Positions 14,598 through 15,410 of a DNA stretch of 15,410 bases are shown here, one piece after another. Each line of letters begins with the position of its first letter. The first letter of the stretch is position 1. The notes beneath the pieces were generated by a model. It was given only the letters and a program-made list of their open reading frames with translations. It was not told the DNA's origin and made no database searches. Origin of the DNA: Alphaproteobacteria bacterium (GTDB lineage: Bacteria; Pseudomonadota; Alphaproteobacteria; Rickettsiales; RI-342); the NCBI GenBank assembly GCA_020851915.1, contig JADZBT010000021.1, positions 1 to 15,410 of the forward strand. Reading direction: 5' to 3'. The position numbers and the translations under genes were made by a program.

Positions 14598-15032
14598 TCA
14601 ACCCAATTTATCCACGCGGCGCTGGTGGCGGCCGCCTTCGAATTCCGTTGTGAGGAATGCCTTGAGGCACTCCTGCGCCAGCGCTTCGCTGACGATACGC
14701 GCGCCCAGCACGAGGACGTTCGCGTCGTTATGCTGACGGGAAAGCATTGCGGTCTCCACGCTATGGCAGAGCGCCGCGCGGACGCCCGGATAGCGGTTGG
14801 CGGCGATGCTCATGCCGATGCCCGACCCGCAGATGAGTACGCCGAATTTCGCGTTTCCGCTTTCGATAGCCGCCGCCACCGCTTCGGCATAATCCGGATA
14901 ATCCACCGAGGCGTCGCTGTCGGGACCCAGATCGTCGGCCTCATAGCCCAGCACGACAATATCCTCCACGAGTAGCGCCTTCAGCGCCACGCCCGCGTGA
15001 TCCGATGCGATCGCAATGATTCCCTTCCCCAT
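14598..15032 (-). CDS. rpiB: Ribose-5-phosphate isomerase B
   Basis: RpiB interconverts ribose 5-phosphate and ribulose 5-phosphate, which is also the substrate of the RibB enzyme encoded downstream. The 144-residue protein has the family start IAIASDHAG (DHAG at 11-14), the catalytic Cys in GVLICGSGIGMSIAANR (Cys68) and the phosphate-site motif CHSVETAMLSRQHNDANVL (His101, Asn102). The ATG at 15032 fits relatives, yet no Shine-Dalgarno sequence precedes it; a promoter candidate places the transcript start within a few bases of the ATG. It is the first gene of the operon that continues through glyA to thiL. Allose- and galactose-phosphate isomerases share this fold, but RpiB is the usual role next to glyA. 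Confidence 0.96.
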   Translation of the reverse strand: MGKGIIAIASDHAGVALKALLVEDIVVLGYEADDLGPDSDASVDYPDYAEAVAAAIESGNAKFGVLICGSGIGMSIAANRYPGVRAALCHSVETAMLSRQHNDANVLVLGARIVSEALAQECLKAFLTTEFEGGRHQRRVDKLG

Positions 15033-15040
15033 GGGCGGGG

Positions 15041-15069
15041 TTTATAGAGGAATTCAGAGGGATTGGCCA
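15041..15069 (-). promoter_or_regulatory. Possible sigma-70 promoter for rpiB and the downstream operon
   Basis: On the minus strand TGGCCA (4/6) and TATAAA (5/6) are 17 bases apart. The predicted start lies near 15034, only about two bases before the rpiB ATG, which would give a leaderless or nearly leaderless message. That fits the lack of a ribosome site there. Confidence 0.35.
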
Positions 15070-15118
15070 GCTTTTTAGAGGATTTTCCACCTCTGGTTCC
15101 GACATGAGGCTTCCATAA

Positions 15119-15138
15119 AATGTTTCACGTGAAACATT
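15119..15138. promoter_or_regulatory. parS-type ParB-binding palindrome
   Basis: The central 16 bases, TGTTTCACGTGAAACA (15121-15136), equal the conserved chromosomal parS site bound by ParB/Spo0J; the flanks extend the perfect palindrome to 20 bp. ParB loads at such sites, spreads and directs origin segregation with ParA and SMC. Sites cluster near oriC in most bacteria, including alphaproteobacteria. It lies in the gap between rpiB and the partial gene to the right, not in a coding frame. No parA or parB gene is in the window. Confidence 0.88.
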
Positions 15139-15150
15139 CTGGGCCCTCCC

Positions 15151-15410
15151 TTACGGGTTCGGATCGGTCACAAAACAGAGTTTAAGCAATTTCGTCGCCA
15201 GCGCCGACTGGCGAATGAGGCAGATGGCGTTGAGCGTTCCGGAAACTCCGGTTTCGCAGCCCACCGCCCCCAGTTTGGGCGTGGCGATATTGTTATAGTC
15301 GGACTTCGTGTTGAAGGCGATCTGGCAGGCATCCTCATCCACAACTCCGCCCGCCGCCTTGATGATCTGCCAGCGCTCCCAGAACATCACCATGTCATCA
15401 TAGGTCGCGG
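15151..15410 (-). CDS. Unrecognised protein, N-terminal part outside the window
   Basis: The frame is open from the right edge to the stop at 15151; the ATG at 15393 is only an internal candidate, because the codons before it (ATYDD) remain open. I do not recognise the 86 visible residues. They include FWERWQIIKAAGGVV, DACQIAFNTKSDYNN and four cysteines, and end in KLCFVTDPNP. No membrane segment is seen. Even spacing of Cys might mean disulfides in an exported protein, but the signal region is not visible. Good codon use and lack of stops support a real gene. Confidence 0.6.
   Translation of the reverse strand, partial: ATYDDMVMFWERWQIIKAAGGVVDEDACQIAFNTKSDYNNIATPKLGAVGCETGVSGTLNAICLIRQSALATKLLKLCFVTDPNP

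Overview
The window (about 15.4 kb, roughly 60% GC, nearly every base coding) looks like the chromosome of an alphaproteobacterium of uncertain order. The main reasons are the gene order glyA-nrdR-ribD-ribE-ribB-ribH-nusB-thiL, an intracellular PHA depolymerase, a Sco/PCu(A)C pair for cytochrome oxidase copper loading, and CtrA-like TTAACCAT half-sites. A 20-bp palindrome containing the parS sequence TGTTTCACGTGAAACA lies near the right edge, which suggests an origin-proximal location. No tRNA, rRNA, CRISPR array, insertion sequence or prophage was seen, and no gene-free stretch exceeds 300 bases; the longest is about 240 bp at 5287-5529.

Left part (1-5286). A class A penicillin-binding protein, cut by the left edge, converges on a block of minus-strand genes. 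That block holds a YgjP-type zinc metallopeptidase whose start is unclear, a PhaZ-type polyhydroxyalkanoate depolymerase, a PCu(A)C periplasmic copper chaperone and a Sco1/SenC protein. The phaZ frame continues without a stop into a Lys/Ala-rich histone-H1-like tail. That tail also has its own Shine-Dalgarno sequence and ATG, so it may be a fused domain, a separate 47-residue protein, or both.

Middle (5287-7392). A divergent intergenic region carries a textbook sigma-70 promoter (TTGACA, 17 bp, TATAAT) followed at the predicted start point by a 33-bp inverted repeat. These drive an unrecognised 255-residue Pro/Ala-rich protein. A BamE-family outer-membrane lipoprotein gene follows. Facing it is an EexN-like lipoprotein gene with an Ala/Glu/Pro repeat tail, and a strong intrinsic terminator lies between the two.

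Right part (7489-15032, all minus strand). This is a long housekeeping operon read from right to left: rpiB, glyA, nrdR, ribD, ribE, a 108-residue orphan, ribB, ribH, nusB, thiL. Many junctions overlap or nearly touch, so translation is probably coupled. RibD, RibE, RibB and RibH cover the riboflavin pathway except its first step. The GTP cyclohydrolase II-like half of the ribB product has lost its zinc cysteines and catalytic region, so that activity must come from elsewhere in the genome. The orphan gene has a clearly lower GC content than its neighbours and looks like an insertion into the rib operon.

At the far right an unrecognised minus-strand gene is cut by the window edge, just beyond the parS site. 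All conclusions come from reading the sequence and recalling protein families; no database search was run.
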